A stretch of DNA of 64,000 nucleotides from CAWBAT01 sp046331665 (GTDB lineage: Bacteria; Acidobacteriota; Terriglobia; Versatilivoradales; Versatilivoraceae), in NCBI GenBank assembly GCA_046331665.1, contig JAXLQK010000036.1:1-64000 (forward strand), written 5' to 3'. The position numbers and the translations under genes were made by a program. Positions 1-9,118 of this stretch are shown here, one piece after another (the stretch's first letter is position 1; every line of letters begins with the position of its first letter). The notes beneath the pieces were generated by a model that saw only the letters and a program-made list of their open reading frames with translations, was not told the origin of the DNA and did no database searches.

Positions 1-400
1 GCGCTGATCGGCCAATCGGCCGAAACCCCAGGTGTTTGTAAAACCCCACTCCTGTCTCATTCTGCTCATTCACATCCACTCGGTCTGCACCAAGCTGCTG
101 GATGGCGTAGTAGGCTAATGTCCTTCCGGCTCCTGCCCCTCGATAATCGGCGTGCACAAAGAGCATTTCAATCTTGGATTCGGTGACACCCAAGAAAGCA
201 ATCACCTTTCCTTCTGCATTTCGCAGACAATAGATGGGTGAAAAACCAGCCAGCACTTGTTTGACCAAGGGAACCAGCATCTGAATATCGGTCTGCGTCA
301 AGAAGGAATGGGTCGCGCGGACCGAGGACTCCCATACTTCAAAGAGTCGCGGCAAATCTAACTCACTCGCCTGGCTGATGGGCTGAAAGAATTCGGTCAC
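1..400 (-). CDS. GNAT-family N-acetyltransferase (3' part missing)
   Basis: The minus strand reads from a GTG at 400 to the window edge, so the C-terminus is cut off; 133 residues are visible. The start has a GGAGG about 12 bases upstream. The protein begins VTEFFQPISQASELDLPRL. It contains the GNAT acetyl-CoA loop region (MLFVHADYRGAGAGRTL, Q/RxxGxG/A-like) and ends near NETGVGFYKHLGFRP, the typical motif B segment of small acetyltransferases of the E. coli YjaB type. The family transfers an acetyl group from acetyl-CoA to an amine; the substrate cannot be read from sequence. It is oriented the same way as the VOC gene 113 bp upstream. The family call is firm, the substrate unknown. Confidence 0.82.
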   Translation of the reverse strand, partial: MTEFFQPISQASELDLPRLFEVWESSVRATHSFLTQTDIQMLVPLVKQVLAGFSPIYCLRNAEGKVIAFLGVTESKIEMLFVHADYRGAGAGRTLAYYAIQQLGADRVDVNEQNETGVGFYKHLGFRPIGRSA

Positions 401-513
401 TAGTCTTAACCGCCTCCCTTTCCCGGTATCTCGGAGTGGGGCCTGTCTCTCGACGAGTTGAAGTTGTTAACCTCTCGCGTCATCCCGAATGGCCCCGGCA
501 ACCGCCCCATGAC

Positions 514-885
514 TTATTTCATGGAATGAATGCCAAACATATTTCCCTCGGTATCATAGGCCAGGGCGATAAATCCATATTGACCAATCGACATTTTCTC
601 ACGGTGGATTCGGCCGCCGAAGTTCACGACGCGAGACGCTTCGACCGAACAATCGTCGCTGTGAAAATAGACCAGAATGCTATTGCCTCCCGAGGGGACG
701 CCTTCCATTTTAAGAATTGCGCCGGAAGCTCCGAATTGGTCCCTGCTCATCGGGAATGTCCACATTTCGAAGTCTGGGGAATCCAGTCTTTCCAATTTTA
801 CCTCAAACACCGATTCATAGAATTTCCTGGCGCGAGGCAGATCTTGTACATAGATTTCGAACCAATTGACGGGATTTCCTTGCAT
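514..885 (-). CDS. VOC-family (glyoxalase/bleomycin-resistance fold) protein
   Basis: This is a 123-residue single-module VOC protein. The ATG at 885 is chosen because TAAGGAGAT lies just upstream and the protein then starts at the domain boundary (MQGNPVNWFEIYVQDLPRAR); the open frame continues upstream to 1068, but that extension has no family character. The fold is recognisable from FEIYVQDLPRARKFYESVF at the N-terminus and the C-terminal GFIALAYDTEGNMFGIHS, where the Glu of DTEGN is the usual metal ligand. Family members include glyoxalases, dioxygenases and antibiotic-binding proteins, so the reaction is not predictable. It diverges from the DUF4126 gene across 280 bp. Confidence 0.85.
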   Translation of the reverse strand: MQGNPVNWFEIYVQDLPRARKFYESVFEVKLERLDSPDFEMWTFPMSRDQFGASGAILKMEGVPSGGNSILVYFHSDDCSVEASRVVNFGGRIHREKMSIGQYGFIALAYDTEGNMFGIHSMK

Positions 886-1165
886 GGCGATCTCCTTATT
901 GAAGGAATGTGTGAATGCTGGAGAGATCCACTGGCTTGTGGCATGGGTTCCCCTTACGTTATCCAGAAGCTGACTCTGCCTGATTTTATCTGGTGACTGG
1001 CTAATTTTCCAGTGACCGAACTGGGACGGATCCCCGAATCTTTTCATCTTTCGCTTGCCTGACTGCACTCAACTCCCCTAGCATTCAATTAAAGCCAAGC
1101 AACCATGGGGTTACCACTTGGGGGCAACTTTCGCCCTCGTGTCAAATGTGAAACTGGGTGGAGCG

Positions 1166-1747
1166 ATGATGGAAACACTACTGAGTGTGGCAATTGGATT
1201 GGGGCTGAGTGCCGCCTGCGGCTTTCGAGTATTCGTCCCTCTCCTCATGACGGGCGTTACCTCTGCCACAGGCCATCTCAGGTTGGCCCAAGATTTTCAG
1301 TGGATGGCTTCGACTCCGGCGCTGGTGACCTTTTCCACGGCTACCGCCGCGGAGATTTTAGCCTATTACATCCCGTGGCTGGACCACTTCCTGGACCTAT
1401 TGGCAACGCCGACCGCAATCTTGGCCGGAGTGATCGCCAGTGCGTCCGTGATCACGGAACTTCCCCCACTGGTCAAATGGTCCGTCGCTTTGATTGCGGG
1501 GGGGAGTATTGCCGGAATTGTCCAGGGAACGACGGTTCTGACCAGAGTCAAATCCTCCGCTCTAACAGGGGGCCTTGGAAACTTCCTGGTCTCAACGCTG
1601 GAATTGGCTGGTTCCATTGTGACTGCCTTTCTCGCGATTTTTGTGCCGCTCGCCTGCCTGGCCATTCTCGCGGCGACGCTCTGGTACGTATTGCGCAAAG
1701 CCGGCAGGCTTGTATTCGGAAGAAGAAAAGTGAACCGATCCGTGTGA
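1166..1747 (+). CDS. DUF4126 integral membrane protein
   Basis: A hydrophobic protein of about 193 residues begins at tandem ATGs (1166 and 1169) preceded by GGTGGAG. The open frame extends upstream to 1118, but the sequence before METLLSVAIGLGLSAACGFR is not family-like. The segment GLSAACGFRVFVPLLMTGV near the N-terminus and the repeated glycine- and alanine-rich hydrophobic stretches (about four to five membrane spans) match the DUF4126 family, whose function is unknown. The C-terminus is a short basic tail. The gene converges with the cupin gene, leaving 22 bp between the stops. Family assignment is by recollection of the N-terminal signature. Confidence 0.75.
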   Translation: MMETLLSVAIGLGLSAACGFRVFVPLLMTGVTSATGHLRLAQDFQWMASTPALVTFSTATAAEILAYYIPWLDHFLDLLATPTAILAGVIASASVITELPPLVKWSVALIAGGSIAGIVQGTTVLTRVKSSALTGGLGNFLVSTLELAGSIVTAFLAIFVPLACLAILAATLWYVLRKAGRLVFGRRKVNRSV

Positions 1748-1769
1748 CTGGGGAAACCCACACTCAGTC

Positions 1770-2168
1770 CTAGCGCAATTTTACCCAGCCTTGAGCTTCC
1801 TGCTTGGAGGGCCCTCCCGGCGGCGGAGCGAAGATGAAGTAATAGACCAAATCTTCCTTGCCACGATTAAAGGACTGATGGGGTACGTTGGCTGGGATAA
1901 ATACGGTCATCCCCTTTCGCACCGTGTACGTTTCCCCACCCAGCACCAAAGCCCCCTCGCCACTGACGACGTAGTAAATTTCATCTGCATCGGGATGGAT
2001 ATCGGGATCCGATTCATGGCCGGGGTAAAGCCGCCATAGCCCGGTCACCATCTGTTTGGAGCCGCAGGTTGACTGTGAGATGAGGGGCGTCACACAACGC
2101 GACTCGTTTTGCGCTTCCCACAACGGAAAAGTTTCTGGTTCAAGGATGCAATGCGCGTATTTGGACAT
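1770..2168 (-). CDS. Cupin-domain protein
   Basis: This 132-residue protein consists of one conserved cupin barrel. Motif 1 is visible as GHESDPDIHPDADEIYYVV (roughly residues 50-68), supplying the His, Asp/Glu and Glu metal ligands, and motif 2 as PANVPHQSFN near residues 93-102, supplying the last His. The ATG at 2168 follows AAGGAGATAT, a good ribosome site. Small cupins serve as isomerases, dioxygenases or sugar-binding proteins, so no reaction can be assigned. It lies 126 bp downstream of, and codirectional with, the SDR gene and the rhamnosidase, so it may belong to a sugar-use unit; that is inference. Confidence 0.8.
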   Translation of the reverse strand: MSKYAHCILEPETFPLWEAQNESRCVTPLISQSTCGSKQMVTGLWRLYPGHESDPDIHPDADEIYYVVSGEGALVLGGETYTVRKGMTVFIPANVPHQSFNRGKEDLVYYFIFAPPPGGPSKQEAQGWVKLR

Positions 2169-2294
2169 CGATATCTCCTTAGCCTCTCTCTGGCAGGCAT
2201 TTAATCAACCCTTGCTCTACTTTATTTCCCGGTACTCTGAATGTGGCGGGGCGCAAGGAGCCCTGGTCTTATATTCGTGTGAAGGAAGAGCGAG

Positions 2295-3050
2295 TCAGAC
2301 GAGTAATGAGCCACCGTTAACATGCAGTGTCGCGCCGGTAACGTAGGTGGACCGATCCGACACGAGAAACCAGACGGCATCAGCAATCTCACGCGGGCTG
2401 CCCTGACGCTTGAGAGGGGCAGCCTGGCAAAATGCCTCCACTTGGGCTTCCCCAAAGCTCTCTGCCATTGGTGTGTCAACACTTCCTGGAGCAATGGCAT
2501 TTACCAGGATGCCGTCCTTGGCAAAAGACTTGGCAGCAGACTTGGTGAGAGCGATGAGGCCCGCTTTGGCAACGCCATAGGCGGGATGTGCACAGATACT
2601 GCCCAGAAATGCCCCGGCCGAAGAAATATTGACGATGCGGCCCGACTTCTGCTGCTGCATAGTTGGCAATACGGACAACATGCAGAGCATGGCGCCGTTT
2701 AAGTTAATGTCCAAGACCTGACGCCAGTTGGCTTCCGTCACCTCTGACCAGGGGACAACCGGGGCAATTCCGGCATTGTTGACCAGAATGTCGATCCGGT
2801 GGAAGCGCGCGAGGGTCTGGGCACACATGGCTTCAACTTGCTCAGCGACCGCTACGTCCGTGGCAATGCCGACGGCGTCTGTATTGAATTGGCGGCTGAT
2901 ACTGGCTGCCACCGCCTCGGCAGACTTTCCGTTTATGTCCGCAATCGTCAGCCCTGCCAGATCAGCCTCGGCTAAGACCTCTGCCACTGCCTTGCCGATG
3001 CCCGACACCCCGCCCGTCACAATGGCTACTTTCCCGGTAAGTTTGTCCAT
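2295..3050 (-). CDS. Short-chain dehydrogenase/reductase (SDR)
   Basis: This is a 251-residue classical SDR. The start is placed at the ATG at 3050 because the protein then begins MDKLTGKVAIVTGG, the usual SDR N-terminus; the frame stays open to 3293 without family sequence. Visible motifs are the cofactor loop TGGVSGIG (about residues 11-18), NNAG near 92, the catalytic Ser in NISSAGA, YGVAK (the YxxxK catalytic pair) and the C-terminal VTGATLHVNGG. An acidic residue after the second strand (IADING) favours NAD(H). It starts 44 bp after the end of the rhamnosidase gene. A sugar or polyol dehydrogenase role, for example on L-rhamnose, is plausible but only inferred from that neighbour. Confidence 0.88.
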   Translation of the reverse strand: MDKLTGKVAIVTGGVSGIGKAVAEVLAEADLAGLTIADINGKSAEAVAASISRQFNTDAVGIATDVAVAEQVEAMCAQTLARFHRIDILVNNAGIAPVVPWSEVTEANWRQVLDINLNGAMLCMLSVLPTMQQQKSGRIVNISSAGAFLGSICAHPAYGVAKAGLIALTKSAAKSFAKDGILVNAIAPGSVDTPMAESFGEAQVEAFCQAAPLKRQGSPREIADAVWFLVSDRSTYVTGATLHVNGGSLLV

Positions 3051-3094
3051 GCCAAATTTCTTTCTGGGGGACCTATCCTCTAGACTTAAGTAGA

Positions 3095-6000
3095 TCACAA
3101 GGGGACAAATTTCGGTGATTGAAAAGAGTAATTCCCGGATCCGATCTCGTACACGGCGAGCCCATCTTCGAATCGCAGAAATTTTACTCCCGGAGAGCGC
3201 TCCGCCGGTAGGGCACCCTCCCTTACAGTTTGCGGGCTTTGAGTTGGGATAGAGACGGTTGCCGTCGTATTCGGAGGGATGGAGATCTCCCATTTAAAAT
3301 TCCCGCCCTTAATATGCCACTGGCTGTCTATTAGTCCGTAAAGTGAGTGATACGACGCCTTGACGAAGGTCAGGTCGGCTACCGGGTGAGGGTGCAGGAT
3401 AATGTGATGAAATCCCGGCCGCTCCGGATCATAGTTGATTCCTCCCAGCGTTTGATAGAACCAGGCTTCCAGATTTCCCGACAGAATCTTCTGACTTTCT
3501 CCATTCATGCCGCTTCCCTGGGTGTCTCTATCCCATCGTTCCCAGACGCTGGTGGCTCCCTTGGAAATCATGTAACCCCAACTGGGTCGGGTGGTCTGGG
3601 TGGCGACGGTATAGCCGACTTCCGGGTGGCCGATCTTTGTGAGTACCTGCATGAACCACTGCATCCCGATCAGCCCTACAGAAGTATGCCTGATGGGTAA
3701 CGAGAATATCCCGAACAAGATTTTCAAGACAGCTTCCGATTCGCATCAGGAACCATATCAAAATGCCAATGGTAAGAGGTAAGAACACTGGGTCCCACTC
3801 TCATATTGATTCTTCTGGGAGTCGAAAAAGCGTTGATTGAAGCCATTTCTGACATTTGTCGCCAAATCCCCAAAGTATTTCTCATCTACCTGGCTTCCAA
3901 GCAGTCCGGCGGCTCCGAGATAAAAGCTTGCAATTGTAATAATGGTACGCCGTGGAGATGAGAGGAACCGACGTGCTTCCATGACCTGAGCTCGCGTGGT
4001 CAGCCCAATGGTACTGGTGTCGACCCAGTCTCCATAGGCTCTATGATCGATGGTGAAGTCGGCTTTCTGGTGGGCCTTTACATGGAATAGAACCCATTGT
4101 TTCATGGCGTCGTAGTTTTCTTCCAGAATCCGCGTGTCTCCATAAAAGTCATAGTACCAGTTGGGAAGGATGGTGATGATGGCAGGCCAGATGGTACCCT
4201 GTGAATTGAACGTCCAATATCCCGGGGAAACTTCCTGCAAAGAGCCGTCAGCATGCTGGTCGAGACGCACGGTCCGCAGCCAGCTGGCATAGAAGGGAGC
4301 GACGTTAAATTCATACGCCTCGCTTTCTGAGGTTTTCGCGGGATGCCCGGACCAGCCCTGTCGCTCATCACGTTCCGACTCCATCGGAATGCTTCGATCC
4401 TGCATTCGGGTTCCCCACAATCCGTTGGAATAAATCTTGTTGATCAATTCATTGGAACAGTGAAAAGTCCCGGCTGGCTCCATGTCCGAATTGACCACCA
4501 AAGCCTCCAGGCTATCCAGATTTGGTTTGCCGGGAAACCCTGAGATCTGGACAAAACGATACCCATTCCCGCGGAATCGTGGTGACCAGGTCTCGATCCC
4601 TTGTCCTTTGAGTACATACACATCTTTATTCCGTGCGCTCCGGTCATCCGCAGTTTTCAGGAGTCCATCTGCCCCAACATGGAAAGAAGTCCTCATCTCG
4701 ACGCGCGTCCCGGACTGGCCGGAAAGCTTTAGTCGAACGACGCCATAGGAAGATTGCCCCAGATCCGCCACATAGACTCCGGGCTTGGGGTTGGCGATGG
4801 ATATAGGACGAAGGATTTGTGTCACGCGGACCGGCTCCATCATTTGAGCTACGAGTTGACCGCCCGGGGCACGAACCTCATGGGCAGGCGACCATCGCGA
4901 ATCGTCAAACCCGGGTTCAGCCCAGCCTGCTTGCTCCCGTCGGGCATCGTATTCCTCCCCGTCATATTCGTTGTTGGACAGGATGGGACCCTCTGTTGTC
5001 AGTTTCCAACCCTTGTCGCTGATAAATCGGCCGGTGGAGCCATCTTCATATTCGATGCGCATCTGGAAGATGAGTTTTGGATAACCAAACGTCTTGGTTT
5101 CGACCGGGATTCGAATTCTAGGAGCAAAGAACCGGCCATTGCCCAAAATAACCCCAACGGCATTGGAACCTGATCTCAAGAGCGGAGCCACCTCGTATGC
5201 ATTGTAAAAAATGCGTTTGCTGTATTCCGTGAGCCCCGGTTCCATGATCTGATTCCCTACTCGTTGACCATTGAGGTAAAGCTCATAAAATCCCAGCCCC
5301 GAAATATAGGCCGTTGCCCGCTTGATTTTCTTTTCAAGTGAAAAATCCCGCCGGAGCATTCGAGCGGGGAGGCGTCGGAATTCTGATCGCATTTCTCCCC
5401 AGGGGGCCGCTCCATAGGGTCCTATGGTTCTTGCCACAGTCCAGTTCGAGTCGTCAAAAGTCGGGTTCTGCCAGCCGGAAGCCCCGTGCGGTGAGGACTT
5501 CCAATGGCGGTCTGTGCCGACCACCATCGACTCTCCATTGGAGAATTCGATCCGCAAGGCTCCAATGAAACCTGAGGAGGCAGGATTTGAGCCTTTTGAT
5601 TTTTGAAGTCCGACTCCCAATGTATTCATCCCGGGTTGCAATTCCGTGATCTCGACCACCGGACCCCAATTTCCATTGAAGGCCAATAAGTCGACAATCT
5701 TCGGCCATCGGCTAAATTCAACCGTTTTCTTGTCGAAGCCAAAATCGATCTCCTTGCCATTAATATAGAGAGACAAGTTGTCAACTGCGGCCATAGCGCA
5801 AATCGCGCGAGTTATTTTTCTGTCTTTAGGAATGACAAACACGTATCTAAAGAAGCTCTCATCCGCTGGCAAGGTTGTCGTGGAAGGGGAAACGGTGGAA
5901 CCAATCCACGAGGCCTGGCTGAGCTCTTCAACCCCCTGGAATTTCTCACCGCCATCAACTCCTATCCATGAAGCTTCCCACTCCTCAGGCCGCAAGATGC

Positions 6001-6418
6001 CCATAGTCCAGTAAGATGGTGAACTCCAGGCCGACCGCCGGCCTTTTTCATCCGAAACGCGGACCTTCCACCAGCAGACTTTGTGGGACACGAGGGGCTT
6101 GCCGTCATACAAGATATGAATCGACTGGTCAGATCGGATTTCTCCTGAATCCCACAAATCGCCCTTATTCTGTTTAAGGAGGGCATTACTCGAAGCAACC
6201 AGAATCTGGTATGAGGCCTGCCTTTGTCCTCGAGCCAAATTTGAAGTGGAGTGTAATTCCCAGCTCAGACGGGGTCGCTGGACATCAATTCCAAGAGGAA
6301 CTTTCAGATACTCGCAACGTAGATGATCAACCAACAAGGGCGCTGGTGCAGCCTTCAGTGTGAATGGAAGTACCAGAAGCAGGAAAGCCCAAACCAGGTG
6401 ACGTCGATGAAGGTTCAT
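3095..6418 (-). pseudogene. GH78 alpha-L-rhamnosidase, frameshifted
   Basis: The family hydrolyses terminal alpha-L-rhamnose from plant glycans and glycosides. A signal peptide (MNLHRRHLVWAFLLLVLPFTLKA) indicates export. The N-terminal piece (886 codons, 6418 to 3758) carries the Ig-like domain (RPRLSWEL), the jelly-roll modules and the start of the (alpha/alpha)6 domain with the general-acid motif RDERQGW near residue 685. The remainder (3095-3727) holds WGYMISKGATSVWERW, which carries the likely catalytic base, and the C-terminal beta domain. The frame is lost at 3689-3763. Undoing four single-base indels (extra T, two missing A in runs, one extra G, as read on the coding strand) gives LAFDMVPDANRKAVLKNLV and then HTSVGLIGMQWFM, which is standard GH78 sequence. 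The total of 3324 nt is divisible by three. It is either an assembly error or a young pseudogene. Confidence 0.85.
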
Positions 6419-6740
6419 GGTTTCAATGGTTCCGCCGGCGGTTTGGAGGGTAAAGGATCTAATTAAATTGAGCTGCCTTCAGAACATAGCGTGGTCAATT
6501 CTTGGATGGCAATATTTTTTTTGAATGCTGCCGCGTGATCGAGCTTGGATTTATCGACGGCGGCAGGGGAGAGAATTTTCCAGGCTCTGCCGACAGGGTT
6601 CAGAATTGTGTGGCGGCAATCACGTCCCTCTTACTGACGGGAAACAGACTTTCTTTCGAAGGGGGAAAAGCATGTAGGTTTTCTGCAAAAAGCCTTTTGC
6701 TTAGGAAACCGCCTGGAGGAGGAATACGATCCTGGATGAC
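6419..6740. other. Intergenic stretch, no gene seen
   Basis: This 322-bp gap lies between the start of the rhamnosidase gene and the 3' end of the ZIP gene, both read on the minus strand. The rhamnosidase promoter should lie here, but no convincing -35/-10 pair was found. A weak stem GCAAAA...TTTTGC near 6680-6697 lies downstream of the ZIP stop and could help termination, but lacks a clear U tract. The short plus-strand frame here has no coding character. Confidence 0.5.
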
Positions 6741-7478
6741 TTAAAGTGAAACCAGCAAGGCGCGCGTCAGGATAAAGAGGAACACTCCGCCGAAAACCGA
6801 AAAGGCCAATTTTACCCCCGGCTCTTCGTTGACTTCGGGCATTAGGTCGGAGGCAGCCACATAGATGCCCACTCCAGCGGAGAGAGGGAGACCGTACTTG
6901 ACCATCCCTTGGACGGCACTCATGGTCAACACGCCCGCCATGGTTGCCACCCCCAGCCCGGCCGCTGCCATCAGGGACGAAGTCTTGCTTTTTCCCGATG
7001 CGATCATGATCGAAGATACCGTAAAGCCCTCGGGAAGCTTATGAAGGATAATGGCAATAAACAGGATGATGCCGAGACGGTAGGAAATGATGAATCCCGA
7101 GGCAATGGCTACGCCATCGAAAAAGGTATGAGAAAGCAGGCCGACGAGGGCCGAGAAGCCGACGCGCGGGTCGAGGAGCTCTTCCTTATGGATTTCTTCT
7201 CCAAAGTGAAAATGTGGAGCAAAACTGTGCTCGAAGAGGTGAACGAGCAGATAGCCGGCGAGGATCCATCCCGGCGCGCTGGGAAGGAGCTCCATACTTC
7301 GCGGCACCATCTCCAAAAAGGCGGTTGCCAACATGAACCCCGCCCCAAAGGCAAGAAAGTATTTGAGGTATCCCCGATCCCAATTCGATTTGACAATGAT
7401 GACTCCGCCTAAGAAATTGGCCAGAGACGCCACGGCCCCAAAAAATAAGCTGTAGAACAATGTCAGCATGTCATTCAA
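6741..7478 (-). CDS. ZIP-family divalent metal transporter
   Basis: This is a 245-residue inner-membrane protein with about eight hydrophobic spans. Hallmarks of the ZIP (zinc/iron permease) family are HLFEHSFAPHFHFGEEIH, a His-rich loop between spans three and four; HTFFDGVAIASGF in span four; and HKLPEGF in span five. The last two carry the His and Glu residues of the binuclear metal site. The family imports Zn2+, Fe2+ or similar ions into the cytoplasm. Alternative starts are ATG 7478 or ATG 7469 (MLTLFYSLFF); neither has a strong ribosome site. It follows ychF by 60 bp on the same strand and may be cotranscribed. The metal cannot be told from sequence. Confidence 0.9.
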   Translation of the reverse strand: MNDMLTLFYSLFFGAVASLANFLGGVIIVKSNWDRGYLKYFLAFGAGFMLATAFLEMVPRSMELLPSAPGWILAGYLLVHLFEHSFAPHFHFGEEIHKEELLDPRVGFSALVGLLSHTFFDGVAIASGFIISYRLGIILFIAIILHKLPEGFTVSSIMIASGKSKTSSLMAAAGLGVATMAGVLTMSAVQGMVKYGLPLSAGVGIYVAASDLMPEVNEEPGVKLAFSVFGGVFLFILTRALLVSL

Positions 7479-7538
7479 TGGGAGAGTCTGCCCTCGTCCT
7501 ATTGCGGAATGGTTCTGTCAGGATTCGCCGGGAGTGGC

Positions 7539-8624
7539 TCAGCCACTATGCCGGAAGTTAATGATGTCTCCGTCCTGGACGACATATTCTTTTCCTTCCA
7601 GGCGGAGCTGGCCTTTGTCGCGGGCGGCGGCCAGGGATTTCAGTTCGTGCAGATGATCGTAATGGACCACTTCTGCCCGGATGAAACATCGCTCAATATC
7701 GGTGTGAATCACACCTGCTGCCTTCAAGGCGGAAGTTCCTCGCCGAATGGTCCAGGCTCTGCATTCATCCTCGCCAACCGTGAAGAACGAGATCAATCCC
7801 AGTAATTCGTAGGTGGCTCGAATGAGCCGATCCAAACCCGATTCTTTCAACCCGTAGTCCATGAGAAATGCTTGGGCATCTTCTCCGGAGAGCTCAACCA
7901 GTTCAGCTTCCAGCTTTCCACAGACGGCTGTAATCCCGACATTCGAGAGTTTGGCAATCTCGCTCAATTGGTACACTTCCATGGCACGCGGGACATCTTG
8001 TGCCTGGTCGTCTGCAAGATTGAGGACATGCAGGATGGGCTTTTCGGAAAGAAACATGAAACCCCGCATCAGCTTGCGCTGATCTTCGGAGAGATCCATC
8101 GCACGCAGAGGCTTCTCGGATTCCAACCAGGCGTTGCAAGCCTTTAACAGCTCAAACTCTTTCTCTGTTTCAGCCGTCTTGTTCTTCTTCAGATCTTTCT
8201 CGAGACGCTCCAGCCTCCGCTCGATAATGGAAAGGTCAGACAAGATAAGTTCGAGATCAAGATTGCTGATATCGCGCTTCGGGTCCAGGGTCCCCCCGGA
8301 ATAGGGAATGGACTCGTCTTCAAATACCCGGACCACGTGCACTAGAGCTTCGACATTCTTCACATTTCCTAATTGGGAGACGTTCTTGGCATCCCCCTTG
8401 GTCAAACCGGCTAGGTCGATGTATTCGACGGTGGCGTGGGTAGTTTTCTTGGGGTTGAAAAGACTCGATAGGAACTCGAGTCGCGGATCGGGAACCGAGG
8501 CAATCCCGATATGGGAGTCCGTCTTCCCTCCTGAGAATTTAGAAGTATCGACGAGAGACTTGGTGAGAATCTTAAATAAGGTGGTCTTTCCAACCAACGG
8601 GAACCCTACAATTCCGGCTTTCAC
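7539..8624 (-). CDS. ychF: Obg-like ATPase YchF
   Basis: This 361-residue TRAFAC-class P-loop NTPase starts with the G1 motif inside MKAGIVGFPLVGKTTLFK. Switch/G3 is DLAGLTKG near residue 70. The G4 position reads NLAD rather than NKxD, consistent with the relaxed, ATP-preferring specificity known for YchF/OLA1. A coiled-coil insertion (about residues 125-170, rich in Leu, Glu and Lys) and the C-terminal TGS domain ending VVQDGDIINFRHSG complete the normal architecture. Length matches the family. YchF binds ribosomes and is tied to the stress response. The start ATG at 8624 gives the family N-terminus exactly. Confidence 0.95.
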   Translation of the reverse strand: MKAGIVGFPLVGKTTLFKILTKSLVDTSKFSGGKTDSHIGIASVPDPRLEFLSSLFNPKKTTHATVEYIDLAGLTKGDAKNVSQLGNVKNVEALVHVVRVFEDESIPYSGGTLDPKRDISNLDLELILSDLSIIERRLERLEKDLKKNKTAETEKEFELLKACNAWLESEKPLRAMDLSEDQRKLMRGFMFLSEKPILHVLNLADDQAQDVPRAMEVYQLSEIAKLSNVGITAVCGKLEAELVELSGEDAQAFLMDYGLKESGLDRLIRATYELLGLISFFTVGEDECRAWTIRRGTSALKAAGVIHTDIERCFIRAEVVHYDHLHELKSLAAARDKGQLRLEGKEYVVQDGDIINFRHSG

Positions 8625-8684
8625 TGCGTCTATCCCCTTAGAACCTGATTCATGGCCAGCCTGGCGGCAATTGAGAAACGTGCC

Positions 8685-8714
8685 ATATTAGCATAAAGTG
8701 AAGAAATGGAAGAA
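8685..8714 (-). promoter_or_regulatory. Possible ychF promoter
   Basis: On the minus strand TTCTTC is followed after 18 bases by TAATAT, with TG one base upstream of the -10 box (extended -10 like). It lies about 60 bp before the ychF start codon. The -35 match is modest. Confidence 0.35.
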
Positions 8715-8976
8715 CTTTCTTGAGCAGGCTGTAGAGCCTATCTTTACTTCCGAGAGTGGCTAACGGGGCTTATGTTTGAAAATAAACCTCGGATCGATGC
8801 CAGGCACCCAACAGATTCTATCCATATTAATATACTGTCATCTAATTTGAGGCGTTTGAGGAGCTGGATTGTCGACTTTCACTCCAAATTCCTGTGCCTT
8901 GAGATGTCCCATCCGGAGAGATCCACCAAAATAGCGATAAAATCTCAAAAAAAATCGCTCAACCCTTAAAAAATCC

Positions 8977-9006
8977 TTGACTTTAGGAGAGAGTGGTCTG
9001 TATATT
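8977..9006 (+). promoter_or_regulatory. sigma70 promoter of the dcw cluster (Pmra-like)
   Basis: TTGACT at 8977-8982, an 18-base spacer and TATATT at 9001-9006 form a near-consensus promoter directed at mraZ, 113 bp ahead of the start codon. The predicted transcription start near 9012-9014 falls at the first MraZ box. The upstream 8625-8976 region has no gene. It is rich in A/T just before the promoter (run of A and T from about 8930 to 8975), which could act as an UP element. Confidence 0.75.
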
Positions 9007-9013
9007 CCGGCCG

Positions 9014-9047
9014 TGGAATAAAATGGACTAAAGTGGAGTAATGAGGG
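9014..9047 (+). promoter_or_regulatory. Tandem MraZ operator boxes
   Basis: Units with exact 10-bp spacing start at 9014 (TGGAATAAAA), 9024 (TGGACTAAAG) and 9034 (TGGAGTAATG), followed by a degenerate fourth (AGGG) at 9044. MraZ is known to bind direct TGGGN-type repeats spaced by 10 bp next to its own promoter and to repress the dcw operon. Here the array begins within about 8 bp of the -10 box, so bound MraZ would cover the transcription start. The repeat is seen directly; the binding is inferred. Confidence 0.75.
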
Positions 9048-9118
9048 TTTTTTCCTGAAAGACAGGAGGCTTATGAGGCCCAAGCCTACGTGTCAGTGAA
9101 AAATCCTCCAGGTGATCT

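Noticed and set aside
436..996. 186-codon plus-strand open frame
   Set aside because: It is antisense to the VOC gene, has no family sequence, and the minus-strand frame has a clear ribosome site and domain.
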